A stretch of 64,000 nt of DNA from Symbiodinium natans. Taxonomy: Eukaryota > Sar > Dinophyceae > Suessiales > Symbiodiniaceae. The DNA lies in the NCBI GenBank assembly GCA_905221605.1, contig CAJNDS010000891.1:742288-806287 (forward strand). Reading direction: 5' to 3'. A model generated the notes under the pieces. The model did not search any database. It was not told the origin of the DNA and saw only the letters and a list, made by a program, of their open reading frames with translations. The position numbers were made by a program, and so were the translations under genes. Within the stretch, counting starts at the first letter, position 1. Every line of letters starts with the position of its first letter. Shown here one piece after another: positions 48,301 through 59,576 of the stretch.

Positions 48301-49331
48301 TACCGTAGGGGGAACCTAGAGGGATCCCAGGATCTAAACCCTTTTGGCTAGGCGCGGCTCTTCGCGAAGTCATCAGAGCTCACGTCCGAGAAGTCGTTCA
48401 ATCCCAGCTGGTAGGAGAGGCCCTTGGAGTTCTCTTGCAAGATATACCTGAGTGCCAGGTCTAGGGTCTAGGGTTTAGGGTTTAGGGCTTGGGGTTAAGG
48501 TTTAGGGCTTGGTGCTTACGACTCAGGGATGCCTAGAGGGTATTAGGGTTTAGGGTTTAGGGTTGAGGGTTGAGGGTTTGGGGTTTAGGGCTTAGGGTTA
48601 TGCCCTATCTTTTAAGGGGTTTGGGAACACGAGTAAAGCCCAATCCCAGAAACCCCACACTGAGAGAACTTAAGTGTGATTTCATGTTGCGTTCGTGGCA
48701 CCTGTCCCTAAGGGCGCACACAGCGAAAACGGCTGTTTAGGGCTGGGGCTTCAGGGCTTCAAGGTTTCAGGTTTCTTGCACTTTGACCGGAAGTTACTTC
48801 TAAACTGCTTGTGGACCTGTTAAATCCTCAACCCTACACCCGCCGCCAAGCCGCTCAAAGTTTTCCTTGAAGGCGGCGAACCGCTCCGACCTCTCGGCAG
48901 GCGCGTACTTCTTGTCGAAGTCCTGGCATGTGAATTCGGAGGTTGCACAACGACACCCCCCCCCACCCACCACAAACAAAAACCAAATACTCATTGGACA
49001 AGGTTTCCAGCACTCAAGCAGCAAAAACAAATAACCTTCCACCCGTCCACTCAAATATGAACTCCCAAAACGTCAAAGAGCCTTAAACCAACCCCAACCA
49101 AACCCTCCATAACCCCAACGATGACCGTCATAACCCTGGACTCCCTAAACCGCCTTCCTTCAGACTAGTTCATGGTTGGGATTGTATTATTAAAAACCTA
49201 AATTGTAAAACAGAGGGCCATAGGCCTCGGACCCGTCTCCGGTCCTTGATGTACTGCTCGAAAGCTTGGTGCACATCGCTTTCCGCCCACGCCGCAGCGA
49301 GTCCCGTGCTCAGAAGCAACCACAACGCCAT
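36862..49331 (-). CDS. Papain-family (cathepsin L-like) cysteine protease, 22 exons
   Basis: Complete gene for a secreted or lysosomal peptidase of family C1A, rebuilt by splicing small exons: 49331-49245, 48922-48852, 48447-48359, 47778-47718, 47062-47020, 46821-46749, 46541-46499, 45918-45862, 45221-45171, 44493-44457, 43814-43764, 43471-43418, 42949-42929, 42788-42730, 42396-42331, 42076-42031, 41193-41149, 40661-40603, 39737-39677, 38509-38415, 37760-37665, 36904-36862. Exon lengths sum to 1308 nt, which is 435 codons plus a TAA stop with phase kept at every junction. This is strong support for the model. Order: signal peptide (about 1-16), I29 propeptide (about 20-85), peptidase (about 107-324), Pro/Ser linker, Cys-rich tail (344-435). 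Catalytic residues are present: Gln125, Cys131, His269, Asn289. Of 21 introns, 14 start GC, 6 GA and 1 GT; all end AG|G. The start Met precedes the hydrophobic leader directly. Family is certain; exact junctions can slide by one or a few bases because of repeated bases. Confidence 0.95.
38322..38403. mobile_element. Inverted-repeat element family K beside a cathepsin splice donor
   Basis: Starts AGGGCTCCAAGTATATAAA and ends GGGCTATTTGGAGCCTTA. It ends 11 bp from the GC donor of intron 20. Copies at 2991-3078 and about 39896-40018; the latter is interrupted by CCCTAAA-like units. Confidence 0.75.
40603..46821 (-). CDS. Cathepsin exons 6-18: C1A catalytic domain
   Basis: Exon 6 carries [20 protein letters not shown] with the oxyanion Gln and nucleophile Cys131. 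Exon 7 gives [13 protein letters not shown] and exon 8 [18 protein letters not shown]. Exon 9 begins MDDAFEY, exon 10 is [11 protein letters not shown], exon 12 [18 protein letters not shown], and exon 13 is a 21-nt microexon (VSVAIEA). Exon 14 has [15 protein letters not shown]. Exon 15 has [11 protein letters not shown] with catalytic His269, and exon 16 [15 protein letters not shown] with Asn289. Exon 17 has GECGIKSE, and exon 18 closes the fold with ASYPVV before the linker. Every block falls in the order and spacing expected of a cathepsin L-like enzyme, so activity is likely. Confidence 0.95.
43830..44350. other. Unique sequence within cathepsin intron 10, possible captured fragment
   Basis: Between arrays at 43855-43950 and 44345-44450 the DNA is unique and open on both strands, for example [20 protein letters not shown] on minus. 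No motif was recognised and the cathepsin exons join without it. Treated as intronic filler. Confidence 0.3.
46630..46739. mobile_element. Inverted-repeat element family I making up most of cathepsin intron 6
   Basis: Starts TACTATTTGCTTAAGAACC and ends GTTCTTAAGCAATGAATATA. Intron 6 is only 207 bp (46542-46748), so the element fills over half of it and stops 9 bp from the GC donor. Related copies near 12650-12925, 38205-38290 and 63128-63257. Confidence 0.8.
47020..49331 (-). CDS. Cathepsin exons 1-5: signal peptide and I29 inhibitory prodomain
   Basis: Exon 1 begins [16 protein letters not shown], a typical cleavable leader, then enters the I29 fold (AFEQYIK). Exon 2 continues [20 protein letters not shown], and exon 3 gives the ERFNIN-type segment with [16 protein letters not shown]. 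Exon 4 (TGLRKPLRK...) is the basic stretch before maturation. Exon 5 contains [11 protein letters not shown], the normal N-terminus of the mature enzyme, so cleavage is expected near residue 107. In this family the prodomain blocks the active site until acidic activation. Introns 1-4 start GA, GC, GC, GC. Confidence 0.93.
47070..47243. mobile_element. Inverted-repeat element family D next to a splice acceptor
   Basis: Termini CCCAGATCTTCCAAAA and TTGGAAGATCTGGG. Its low-coordinate end is only 7 bp from the AG acceptor (47063) of cathepsin exon 5. The element therefore forms the 3' part of intron 4. Confidence 0.85.
47896..47953. repeat. (GGGGT)n tract in cathepsin intron 3
   Basis: About ten copies of the pentamer GGGGT on the plus strand, C-rich on the transcribed sense. 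Strong G-quadruplex potential. Confidence 0.85.
48184..48290. repeat. (CCCTAAG)n variant array in cathepsin intron 3
   Basis: About 14 copies of CCCTAAG in a row. A neighbouring array at 47622-47676 uses GCCTAAA, and 44371-44420 uses GCCCTAAA. Each array has its own homogeneous variant. Confidence 0.9.
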
Positions 49332-49917
49332 GGCGGAGGAGTTGCTGGAACGGAAGATCTGGAACTCACCAAGGCTGCGGGAGGAAGAAGGCCAAGAAGA
49401 GTCCATGTACTAGTTTTAGGGTTTAGGGTCTAGGGTTTGCATCCGACAGCCCCTGTAGTACCCCCCCCCCAATTATAATCCCCATTAAGGACTGTTAAAA
49501 TCAGGGGGGGAACATCCCAAGTTAGACCCTATTTTGGCACATGGACCCTGAGGAGGGAAAGGGATTACGATTCTTGGGGATTATGCTTACTTCTCCAATA
49601 ACCAAGGGGAAAAAGTTTAAACTTTAATATTCCTACTAAATGAGGAAGCCCAAAAAGTTTAAAGTTCAACTAAAGGCGAAGTGAGTATGAGTGGCGTCGC
49701 TCGACATGACAAGTAGAGCCGGGATGGAGATTCAACCCGACATGCATGTGTGAGAATGTGGGCACTAAACCCTAAGGCTTTAAGGCCTGAAAGAACCCTA
49801 AACCCAAAATCCTCCTGCGAAGAACTCTGATAGACTCCAGCTCACTTTCACAGCGCTGCTGGGACCATCGTTAGCGAAACGGCGGACATTGCCTCATCCA
49901 GGCAGTTTCTTGGTGTA

Positions 49918-52269
49918 CTAGCTTTCACCTCCCAAGCCGCTTTGGTTTCGAAGGAGCTGCTCCAAGAAGTCCATATCTAACTGAGACAGGACTGGCGTCA
50001 CGAAACGAGACCCATAGCTGAAAAGTGTCACGAACAGAGACGCGATCCAACCGTTCCTCAAGTTGGCAGTCGCTTCGATGCCCACCAGCCTTTGTTTGTC
50101 ATCATAAACACTCAGCCTCCGCTCAATCGCCTGTAAAGCTGATATCACCCTTGTCCGCTCAACAGGATCCGGAATATGCACCGCCTTGAGCATGGCCTCG
50201 GTCAAAAAGAAAGTGTCACGATCCAAAATGTTGTTGATCCCAATGCAAACTTCGAAGACTCTGAGCATGACGAAGATCACAACCAATGACAGTACAAGAC
50301 TCGTCAGGAAGAAGGGTGAAGAAGGGTCATTGTGAAGAGACAAGTCCGCTATGCCACTGACAAGGAATCCTTGGAGAAGAAATAACACAACGGACCCACA
50401 AGCATCCATGATGGCAGATTCATCTTTGCAATCAATCTGGACGAACCTCCGAACTGCCCACCATGTTTCAACGTCTTCGACCTGCCTCATATTCTCCAGA
50501 ACCAAGGAGTCGAATTCCCAGTTTGTGTGGGTTGGGCTCGCTGCTCGATGCGAGCAGCGTTGGGCCTTGCCCAAGTCCCCTTTGATACGCAAATACTTCT
50601 GCCTGAAATCCTCTTCCAGCTGGCCCATCTCGTCTAACAGTTCCCTCTCTGTAGCACTCAAGTACTGAATCGAGTCTAAGGAGATACACGAGAAAAGAAG
50701 CAGTTGAACTTGATTTCGTTTGACCCCCATGGCTGAAGAACATATCCGAAAAAGAACGGTTGCCCAGCAAAGGCTTTGTAGAATAGCTACAAGAATAGTA
50801 GTAAGCAGAAGCACTGCAAAAAAAGAATCATCTTGCTCAGCTCTCCCAAACCGGATCTGACGCAGAGCCCTACCAGCAATCAGGACAGGGGCTGAGAATG
50901 GAAAGAGAACTCGCTCGAAGCAAGATGGGGCACCCTGATGTCTCACATTCCAGACGCTGCTTGGTATGTGCCTACATCCAAGGCGCCAGCTGCCACCGAA
51001 TTTCTCTGCAAACGACTTCACGATAGCCGCACTGTTGCCAGATGACATGTTCAAGGTTTTCAAGGCCTGACACTTGTGCCACTGAACCTGGGCCGATACT
51101 CCAACGATGTGTATTGAGAGAATACGCAGCAGAAAAACCAAGCCCACTTCGGAAGTTGTGGAGGAAGCCTGTATCTGTAAAATCTCGGCAACTCGGCGGA
51201 AGCTGATGCCCTCACTTGACATGCGGCTGACGGTAGCATGAACGATTAGCAATTCCCACATAAGCGCAAGCGTGAGGTAGAACAAGAAGCACATCTCAGC
51301 CAGAAACTCAGAAAGGCATTGCAAGGACCCCGAACAGTGCAGCCAGTTCCCGCCCACGAGGTGCCACTTCCGCACGCTGCAAGACCAAAAAAGGTAGGGT
51401 ATCGTAAGAATGCCTGCGCCAGGGACGATCATCAGCATGACGACCAAGCTCAACCAAGCACTCGCAGCCAACTGGATCCAATATCTGCGACTGGCGCGGC
51501 GACTGCGTCCTTTTGGCCTAAAACCTTGTCTTGGAGCTCCTGTGCATCCTGCAAGTTTGGTCTAAGACTTGGTCAAAGAGCTCCTGTGCATCCTGCAAGA
51601 GACTGAGCCGGGTGTGTGGGAGACACTCAGCCTCCGGCGGCACGGGATCACGAGACCCCTCAGACTCCGAAACGTCCACGACTAATGCAGTCTCCGGAGT
51701 CTCGGGAGTCTGTGCCGCAGGATGCTTTGACCCAGTCTTCCTGGTTTTAGGGATTAGGGTGCAGGGTGTAGGGTTTAGGGTTGAGGGTTTAGGGTTTAGG
51801 GTTGCTCAGGAAACTTCAACGAAATTGACAGAACCAGGTCTCGTACGAAAGAGCAATATCAAGGCAACTTGAAACCCCTGAGCCCCAAGCCTTAACCGTA
51901 AACAGATTGAGCATGCTTTTGTCGTACATGTTATCGGTATTTTGTCCGCAAACCAAGCACTAAGCTCCTCAACAGCAACCCAGCTGCTTCTTCTTCTTCT
52001 TCTTCAGAAACTGAATGTCAGCTTTGCGAGCCCTTGACGTCGGTCCAATGGGGCTAGGATTTGGGACTTAAAGGTTCGCGATCTGATTCCAGTAGCTAAG
52101 GCCTGCTTGCTACTTGGCACGTCTTGGAACGTCGGATGAAATCCTCGACCACAATAAAGGTGCTCAAAACAAAAGTCCTGTGTTCCTGGAGGCTTCTACC
52201 CAATCCAGTAATCCCTTCCGTTCCGGAAGCATCTCCGACCCAAGTCAGCAATAGAAGGTACACGAACAT
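49918..52269 (-). CDS. Multi-pass membrane protein of unknown function, 3 exons
   Basis: Model: exon 1 52269-52103, exon 2 51740-51582, exon 3 51517-49918, giving 641 residues in frame. Exon 1 begins MFVYLLLLTWVGDASG, a plausible signal peptide or first membrane anchor. Exon 2 is acidic and Pro/Thr-rich. Exon 3 is 1.6 kb long and unbroken, unlike the tiny exons around it. It holds several hydrophobic segments: LVVMLMIVPGAGILTIPYLF near its start, a block around AVLLLTTILVAILQ, then VVLFLLQGFLVSG and LTSLVLSLVVIFVMLRV, and one near the end. Between them is a polar helical region (ERELLDEMGQLEEDFRQKY). Both introns start GC and end AG|G; intron 2 is only 64 nt. The ORF body is clear; the 5' exons are inferred from phase. 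I do not recognise the family. It may have come in as an intron-poor retrocopy. Confidence 0.72.
51534..51599. repeat. 22-bp direct repeat, 44 bp apart, at a mini-intron
   Basis: GAGCTCCTGTGCATCCTGCA occurs at 51534 and again at 51578. The proposed 64-nt intron 2 of the membrane-protein gene (51581-51518) starts inside one copy and spans the other. Confidence 0.85.
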
Positions 52270-52300
52270 GGCCTTCTGCTGCTTTCCTTTAAGATCATTA

Positions 52301-52411
52301 CCCAGATCTTCCAAAACCCCTTCATTAAGGAATATACCCTCATGTATACTAAGGATTATTGCTATGAATTATATAGGGTCTGTTCCATCATTAAGGGGTT
52401 GGAAGATCTGG
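52301..52411. mobile_element. Inverted-repeat element, family D, upstream of the membrane-protein gene
   Basis: Ends CCCAGATCTTCCAAAACC and GGGGTTGGAAGATCTGG. It occupies the 5' flank or 5' UTR of the gene starting at 52269, so promoter sequence, if any, overlaps it. Confidence 0.8.
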
Positions 52412-52689
52412 ATACATTTATCATTCTTCCATCGCCCGATTCTGCCAGGCAGCCGCTGGCTTCGTCCGTGCGCACAACCTGAGCCGTTGCTGAGGATTCG
52501 CTCAGAGCGATCTAGGGACATCCAAACCCTATAAGGTCCCCTAAGGTTACATGTTCCATGCTTATCTGACCCTAAACCCTAACCCCTAAACCTCTAAAAC
52601 AATTTAGGGGCAGGCATTAAAAGATGGGTGCCCTAGGACCTAGAGCTACGCGCCCGTAATCTATTACAGGTACAGCCCCAAAGTGGTTT

Positions 52690-52795
52690 AGGGCCCAGGG
52701 TACTGGGGAGCCTTGACAGCTTTGTGCCAAAATTGACCCAAGCGGCAGTCGTTGCCAGCTTGTACTCCGCGGTTGTGCTGTAGCAGAGGGAGAAC
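52690..52795 (-). CDS. Exon with FSLCYSTTAEY motif, probable part of right-hand gene
   Basis: After CCAG at 52797, the minus strand reads FSLCYSTTAEYKLATTAAWV and continues open as NFGTKLSRLP. It is framed by CCCTAAA repeats at the low-coordinate side and TTTAGGG at the high side, the arrangement seen around real exons. The segment at 3911-3853 encodes the related GQFSLCYGTGTSLSE, so this is a shared module: a beta strand with a Cys-Tyr pair. It may be the C-terminal part of the FnIII gene at 56-64 kb. The 3' boundary is not certain; the frame stays open to a TAG near 52630. Confidence 0.5.
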
Positions 52796-53148
52796 CTGGC
52801 AAAAGGGCTGCGGCCCGCGTTTAGGGTTTAGGGTTATACCTGTGCACCCTAATCCCTGAACCCTAAAGGCCGAGGTTCTGCAGGGTTTGGGGGAGTTTAG
52901 AGATGTAACTTGTGTGTGCGAACCGAACCGGAGCCAACAACGACGAGGCGGGGAGAGTTGGGTGGGGGGGGGGACGCGGGTAATACAGGGGACTTCATAA
53001 TTAGAAAAGGGTTTTGGGGGTTACTATGGTATTCTTATGCAGGGACCATCAGGGAAGACGATTAGTACTTCTTTTGACCCCTATATTCGGGTTTAGGGCC
53101 TGTGCATGGGGTTGATCAAAAGTAAGGGGGCCTCTATAGTACCCTAGA

Positions 53149-53268
53149 CCCAGATCTTCCAAAACCCCTTAATAAAGGAATATATCCTAATTAATACTAA
53201 GGATTATTAGAATTCTCATTATGAATTAGGGAATATTCCTTTAAGTAACGGTTACTGGAAGATCTGGG
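53149..53268. mobile_element. Inverted-repeat element, family D
   Basis: 120 bp, starts CCCAGATCTTCCAAAACCCC and ends TACTGGAAGATCTGGGG. Full copies at 52301-52411 (about 30 bp upstream of the start codon of the membrane-protein gene), 39429-39542 and 47070-47243. Partial copies near 8425 and 34498. Confidence 0.85.
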
Positions 53269-56016
53269 GACTGAGACCCCGTCAAGGGGTAAAAGTGCGC
53301 CCTCTTTCCCGCATGAAAGGAGGCCTCCACTAACCATAACTCCACTAACTACAGAGGCCCATTCTACTACTTCCTAAACCCCAAACCCCAAACCCTAAAC
53401 TCAAAATCCCAAACCCTAAACTCAAAACCCTAAACCCTAAACCCTTAACCCTAAACCCCAAACCCCAAACCCTCATTGCGGGGATCCTGGGTGCCTTCAT
53501 CTGTGGTGCTTGGGGGCGACTCCAGTGTTCAGGTACTTGGGAACTTGGGAAGCCGAGAGGCTTTTGGGGCTTAGGGTTGCGGTTTAGGCTTTAGGCTTTA
53601 GGCTTTAGGGTTTAGGGTTCAGGGTTCAGGGTTTAGGGTTTAGGGCCTTTAGGGTTTGGGGTTTAGGGTTTGGGGTTTGGGAGTTCCCCCTTGTAGGAAC
53701 AGTCCTTAATGGGGATTCTAACAGGGGGTACTATAATCCCTAAATGTTGGTATAAGGTGGAGCATCCCAGGTTAGGGCTTGTAAGGCTTAGGACTTCGGG
53801 TTTGGGGTTTCGGATTAGGGTTTGGGGATCGGTGGTTGGGGGTCTGGGGTGTAGGAATCTGTAGGAACTACAGTCTGGGTCTAGGGTTTAGGGGCTGGGG
53901 TCCCTACAGCCGGAAAGCCCCAAACCCCCCAAACCCTCAACCTCAAACTCACCTTCCACTATACTCAACTTGGGACCCAAGCAAAAATCTCAATTTTATC
54001 TTTTTCTTTGGATGTTGCAGTACCCAAAAAAGCGAAAAAGACACATCCCCAAGATTCCCTAAGTCCAGACGGGAAGCTCGTCGGTACAGCATGCCGTGAT
54101 GACCTGCAGCCGAACCCCTCCACTAGACACAGGAGTAACCTAGGAACAAAAAGGGCACCCTTTTTGGTTCAAAGGGGCTTATTAAATAGGGAACCTCAAC
54201 CCTAAACAAAGGGAATGAGGGCCTACTTGAAGACAGCTGTGGGTTTAGGCTTTAAAGGCTTTAGGGCTTTAGGGCTCAGGTGTTATGGGGTCTATAGGGT
54301 ATCTGGGGTTTAGGTTCACATGTAGGGCTTCGGGCCTCGTTGCTTCCTTGAGAAAAAACAATACCAGCCCCATGCGCGGAGTTCTCCCCAGCCGAGCACC
54401 AGCTAAGGGATTCCCTAAACAAAGGGGACCACGCAACACACAAGACCTTCCTACGCCATGCGCACTCAACTTCAACCATGAAGCGGCATCGACAACGCTA
54501 CACCCGAAACCCTTTAAACGCAGGGTTTAAGGGTGAGGATTTACCGCTGCCCGCAATGCCTCACAATGACCCACTTCACTGGAGAGAGTGGACACCTTGC
54601 AGAGGTGGCTCGTGGGGTGCGGGGTTCAGGGCTTGGGTTTAGGACTTCGGGACTAAGGTAAAGTGCATAGCAGCTTGAAGGGTTCACACCCTAAACCCTA
54701 ACTAACCCTAAACCCTAAACCCAAGAGTTTAAGCTAGGGGGGCCTTGGCTTCTGTTTTAAGGTGTCGGGGCTTTCAGGCATTCAGAGTGGACGGCTTCAA
54801 GGTTCTGTCAGGGATTGCTAGGCCTTCAGGAGTTCGAAGGCTTCATAGCCCTTGTATCCTAAACCCTGAACCCCAAATCCTTAAAGTCTTAAACAGTTCA
54901 AGCCTCACCGTAAAACCCCAATCCCTTATACCAGTCGTGTACCTTATGGGCCCGAATTAGGCTTCGGAACCCGAGTTTTGCCTGGGATCCTTAGGCAAGC
55001 TCGGGAGCCTGATGGTTAAGGGCTTAGGGAGTCTAGGGTTTAGGGGTTTGGGAGTTGAGGGAGTTGAGGGAGTTTAGGGTTTAGGGTTCAGGGAGTACTG
55101 GGATTAGATTGCCTACTTACCTCGGACCCCTCCTCCCCTAAGGGCATTGCAATTGTGCTTGGATCAACATGGTTGACCCTAAAACCCTACACGCTTAACT
55201 TTCCTACCGCGCTTCGGACAGGATCTGGACCAAGAAGGTCCATGAAATGTTTTTTTGGCGGCGGGGGCGAAGCCAAAAAGGTCCAGCGACATCCGAACAG
55301 GGTTTGGGGTTCCGGGTTTAGGGTTCGGGGTCTGGGGTCTGGGGCTTATGGGGTTTAGAGCTTAGGGTTCAAGAGCTTTAAGGAGTTAAGGCTTTGGGGG
55401 CCACAGGCTTTAGAGGTGCATTCACAACTCTGAGATGTAGCTGGTTGAGGGGTATAAGGGTTTAGGGTTGAAGGATTCGGGATCAGGGATTTTGAGGCTA
55501 GTCAAGAGCTAGGGTTTAGGGCTTAAAAGCCCTAAACCTAAACCCTTATAAACCTTAAACCCTAAACCCTACACCCTACAGTTTCGCGGGGTTAAGGGCG
55601 CAGGCTTTCATCAGTCACGTTTGGACACTGAGCTCCGTGCCAGCATGGACATCGTGGGGTTCGGACCGATGTATACGTCCCACGTGTCCACCTCCATGCT
55701 TACTTTGTTTGTTTTCGTTGGCTTGGGGCTTGGGGCTTGGGGCTTGAGGCTTGGGGTTTCGGGTTTGTGGTTGGGGGTTTGGGGTTGGTGCTAGGAGTTT
55801 ATCGGGCTTAAGTGAGCCCTGGGTGTTCTAGGCTTCGCAGGTTTAGGGTCGAGGGCTTGGGTGAAAGGCCTGGGTTCGGGACTCAAAAGATTGAGCACTT
55901 TAGATTCCGGGTTTAAGGGTTGGGGTTTAGGGGAAGTGTACTGCAAGGTTTTTGGGGGGAGTCTTGGGGCGTTCATGTCCGCCATGCGCCTCGCTCCACC
56001 GGAAGATCTCGGTGAC

Positions 56017-59000
56017 CTTGGGCAGGCTGTTGGTGCGGACGTCGGTGCAGGCCTCGGTGATGCTGACCTCGGCTGTTTCAGAGCGCGGGTGGAAGCCTAA
56101 ACCCTAAACCCTAAACCCTAAACCCTAAACCGTAAACCCCAACACCTTCAAGCACAAGCTAAGGCCACGACCGAGTAGGACTCACCCGCGGACAGCCCCT
56201 CGATGGTACATTCCGTGAAGTTCCGCTCCGTCATATCCTTTTGGGGAGTTTAGGGTTGGTTTGGTGTTTAGGGTTTAGGGTTTAGGGCTAGGGTTTAGGG
56301 CCACGGTATAGGGTTTAGGGTTTAGGGCCAAGGCTTCATAGTTCATTGCTCTACTTGTGCAGGCAAGGGCCAGCGCCTCTTCGACCCTTGACCCTTGAGA
56401 CCCCAAATCACACCGGAAATGGAGCAGAGGTTTACGGTTTAGGGTTTAGGGTTTAGGAATCCACACCGGGGGCTGGTACCGGTTTGTGGGGTACATCCGA
56501 GTCTCGCTAGAGGTCCTTGCAGTCGGGTCGTAGTAAGACTCACTGGTGCCCTAAACCCTAAACCCCAAACCCTGGCACTCCCAGATCCCTCCTTTCCCTT
56601 AATTGGCTTTTGGATCCCTATTATAATACGGCACCCAATATTTAGGGTACCCCAAAAGGAATCATAATTTTGACAACCACCCAAAGTGTCACGAAGGTCT
56701 ACGGGATTTGTGGGCAACTCCGTTTTGAGGGGTTTAGGGTTCAGGCTAAAGGGTTTAGGAAGCCTCCACAAGTCACAATCCTCAAAACACGCCTTGAACC
56801 TGCACCTTTTGCCCCAAACCTTGCAGCATATCCATAAGCCAGGACTACCCCCCCCCCCCCCGCCCCACCCCCGCCCCCCCCCCGCCCACCCCCCTACTTC
56901 CGCCCCCCCCCGCCCCCCCCCCCCCCCCGCCCCCCCCCGCCCCCCCCCCCCTTCCGCCCCCCCCCCCGCCCCCCACCCCCCCCCGCCAAACAACCCCAAA
57001 CTCCTGAATCCCTAACCCCCCCCCCCCCCTCGAGCCCCTACCTGTCCCCCAAAGTGCTCACGCCTGGCAGAGAACCGCATCCGTCCAGGGAGGGGTGCCT
57101 CCCGTCTCGGCGCGCCAACGGACCTCCGATTTTTCCCTAAACCCGAAACCCGAAACCCTCAAACCCTCAAACCCTCAAACCCTCAAACCCTCAAACCCGA
57201 AACTCCAAACCCTAAACCCTAAACCCTAAACCCTAAACCCTAAGTTCAAGCACTTCAGAATCCGGAGCCGTAGGGGGTACCCGCTTTTTACCCCACATAG
57301 AATAGAATCCCGTGACAGGGACCCCAAAAAAGGGTAGCCCTATGTAAATACCATATTTAAACGGCCCAAAGTTCAACCTTCCAAACCCGGAACCGTGAAC
57401 CCTAAACCCTAAACCCTGAACCCTAAACCCTAAACCCTAAACCCACATTAAGGATAGCCCTGAACCCTAAACCCTAAACCCTGAACCCTAAACCCTAAAC
57501 CCTTGTGGCCCTGGGGTTGATGGCAGGGCAGCCGTAAGGCAGTCCAGAACCCTATCAACCCTGCTGTTGCCTGACCCCCCCTCGCCCCAACACCCCCCAA
57601 CCCACCCGAACACCCCAAACACCCGAACACCCAAAACCCCAAACCCTAAAGCCCTGACTCCCTAAACCTAACACCTAAACCCTAAATCCTAAACCACCCT
57701 AAACCCTAAACCCTAAACCCTAAACCCTAAACCCTAAATCCTAAACCCTAAACCCTAAACCAGAAAACCCTAAACACTAAACCCTAAACCCGAAAACCCC
57801 TAGACGTTCGGTTCTTCATTGCAAGGCGTTGGACCTCCCAAGCTGCGAAGATGCAGTCGCCGCTCGTGTAGGGGTCCCAGCCTCACTTGGGCTGAGGGGT
57901 TTTAGGTGTTTTGTTAGGGGTTAATCCTAAACCCTAAACCCTAAACCCTAAACCCTAAACCCACATTAAGGATAGCCCTGAACCCTAAACCCTACGCGTC
58001 TCAGCACGAGAAACAGGACCTAACTCCATCAGCGCGTCGACTTAATACCCCCTCCTCTGCAAGCCACCCTGAACCCTAAACCCTAAACCCTAAACCCTGA
58101 TCCATGTGCTCGTGGATGATGTCCTAATATACGAATATAAACATATACCAATATAAGAATCTACTAGCATAGTACTATCATAATAATCGTATCATAAGGG
58201 GCTTGGGGGTTCTCGGACATCAGAGGTTGAAGGACTGATTTGTGGGGCATCAGAGCGTGAGGAAAACCAAGCCCTCCACGACCACCTAAAAGTAGAGCCT
58301 TGTGGAGCGCCTTAAGCCCTTAAGGCCCTTGACTTTAAAACCCTGGAAGCCCTTGAAACCCTTTCTCCAATGTCTTCAAGCCCTAAACTCTTTGAACCGT
58401 AAACCCTCAACCTTTAACCCCTTTTTAAACCCTTTAAGCCCTTGAAGCTCTTTAAGCCCTTGAAGCTCTTTAAGCCCTTTAAGCCCTTTGAGCCCTTTAA
58501 GCCCTTACAACCCTAAACAACCCCACAACGCCTAAACACCCTAAACCCTAAACCCTAAACCCGAAACCCTAAACCCTAAACCCTAAACCCCCGTGAACTC
58601 GCAGCGAAGACCCCGGCGGACGAGGACGCTGGTGGTGTCCAGCGGCGTCACGGTGACGTTCACGGGGCTCCCGGCCAGCTCCTGTGTTTAGGGTTTAGGG
58701 TTTAGGGCTAGGGTTTAGGGTTTAGGGTTTAGGGTTTAGGGTTTAGGGTTTAGGGTTTAGGGTTTAGGGTTTAGGGTTTAGGGTTTAGGGTTTAGGGTTT
58801 AGGGTTTAGGGTTTAGCGTTTACAGTTTAGGGTTTAGGGTTTAGGGTTTAGAGTTTAGGGTTAGTGTTCAGGGTTTAGGGTTTAGGTTGGGATGTTACCC
58901 TTTATACTAACAGTCCTTATCAGGGATTAGAATAGGCGGTACTATAACTCCAAGGTTTTGGGTTGAAGGCATTTCTTCGAAAAATAGAGGTCCACATCAC

Positions 59001-59576
59001 ATACCCCGAAACAGCATCATCCTTCTCACTCTGGGAAGGCCCAACCCTAAACCCTAAACCCTAAACCCTAAATCCTAAACCCTAAACCCTAAACCCTAAA
59101 CCCCTGGAACTTGAGCTCTATGCGCTAGACAGGATCGAGGACCCTTGGACTGAGGGTTTAGGGATTTGTTTTTCAGTTTAACCTAAGCCCTGTAAGGGTT
59201 AAGGGTTTAGGGTTTAGGGATTTGTTGTTTTAAGGTTTTTGGAGTTCTCATTCCGGCGGGGAAGGGGGTTTGGAGGTTCTGGTTAACCCTAAGTCGACTT
59301 CCATCACCCCCCCCCAAAAAAAAGCAACAAAACTTAACACGCTCCCCTGCCCTCCCCCTGGCCTCCCCGGCCCCCCTCCCCCCCCACCCCTCAACCCCAA
59401 ACCCTAAACCCTAAACCCCAAACCCCAAGCCCCAAACCCTCAACCCCCTAAACCCAAGCCCTAAACCCTAAACCCCAAACCCTCAACCCCCTAAACCCCC
59501 TGCAACCCACGGCCAGGCCGACCCCTCTGACGAGGATGGGCTCGGTCCAGTTGTAGAGGGAGTCCAGGGCTGAATC
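56017..59576 (-). CDS. Fibronectin type III domain gene, five-exon chain
   Basis: Exons 59576-59544, 58681-58622, 57123-57082, 56237-56172 and 56067-about 56017 are all phase 0 and join into one FnIII domain. They read DSALDSLYNWT, then ELAGSPVNVTVTPLDTTSVL, then VRWRAETGGTPPWT, then DMTERNFTECTIEGLSAGES, then VSITEACTDVRTNSLPK. Introns start GA, GT, GA, GT and end AG|G. The first segment matches the end of a preceding domain (compare DSALDSDYT at 15.8 kb), so domains are repeated. Upstream exons probably lie between 60 and 64 kb (candidates near 60940 and 63830, frame ambiguous). The last donor is uncertain. Likely extracellular or membrane protein by family. Confidence 0.78.
56849..57028. 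repeat. Poly-C-rich tract
   Basis: About 180 bases of nearly pure C with scattered G, A and T, inside the intron between FnIII exons at 57123-57082 and 56237-56172. Shorter C or G runs occur at 9672-9699, 11964-12002, 12799-12818, 43634-43654, 45333-45360 and 63212-63235. Confidence 0.9.

Noticed and set aside
53836-54099. Plus-strand open frame
   Set aside because: Starts in TTTAGGG-type repeats, has no motif, and lies in mixed element sequence.
56439-57015. Gly-rich and Pro-rich open frames over the C-rich tract
   Set aside because: Homopolymer translation inside an intron between two FnIII exons that join in frame.
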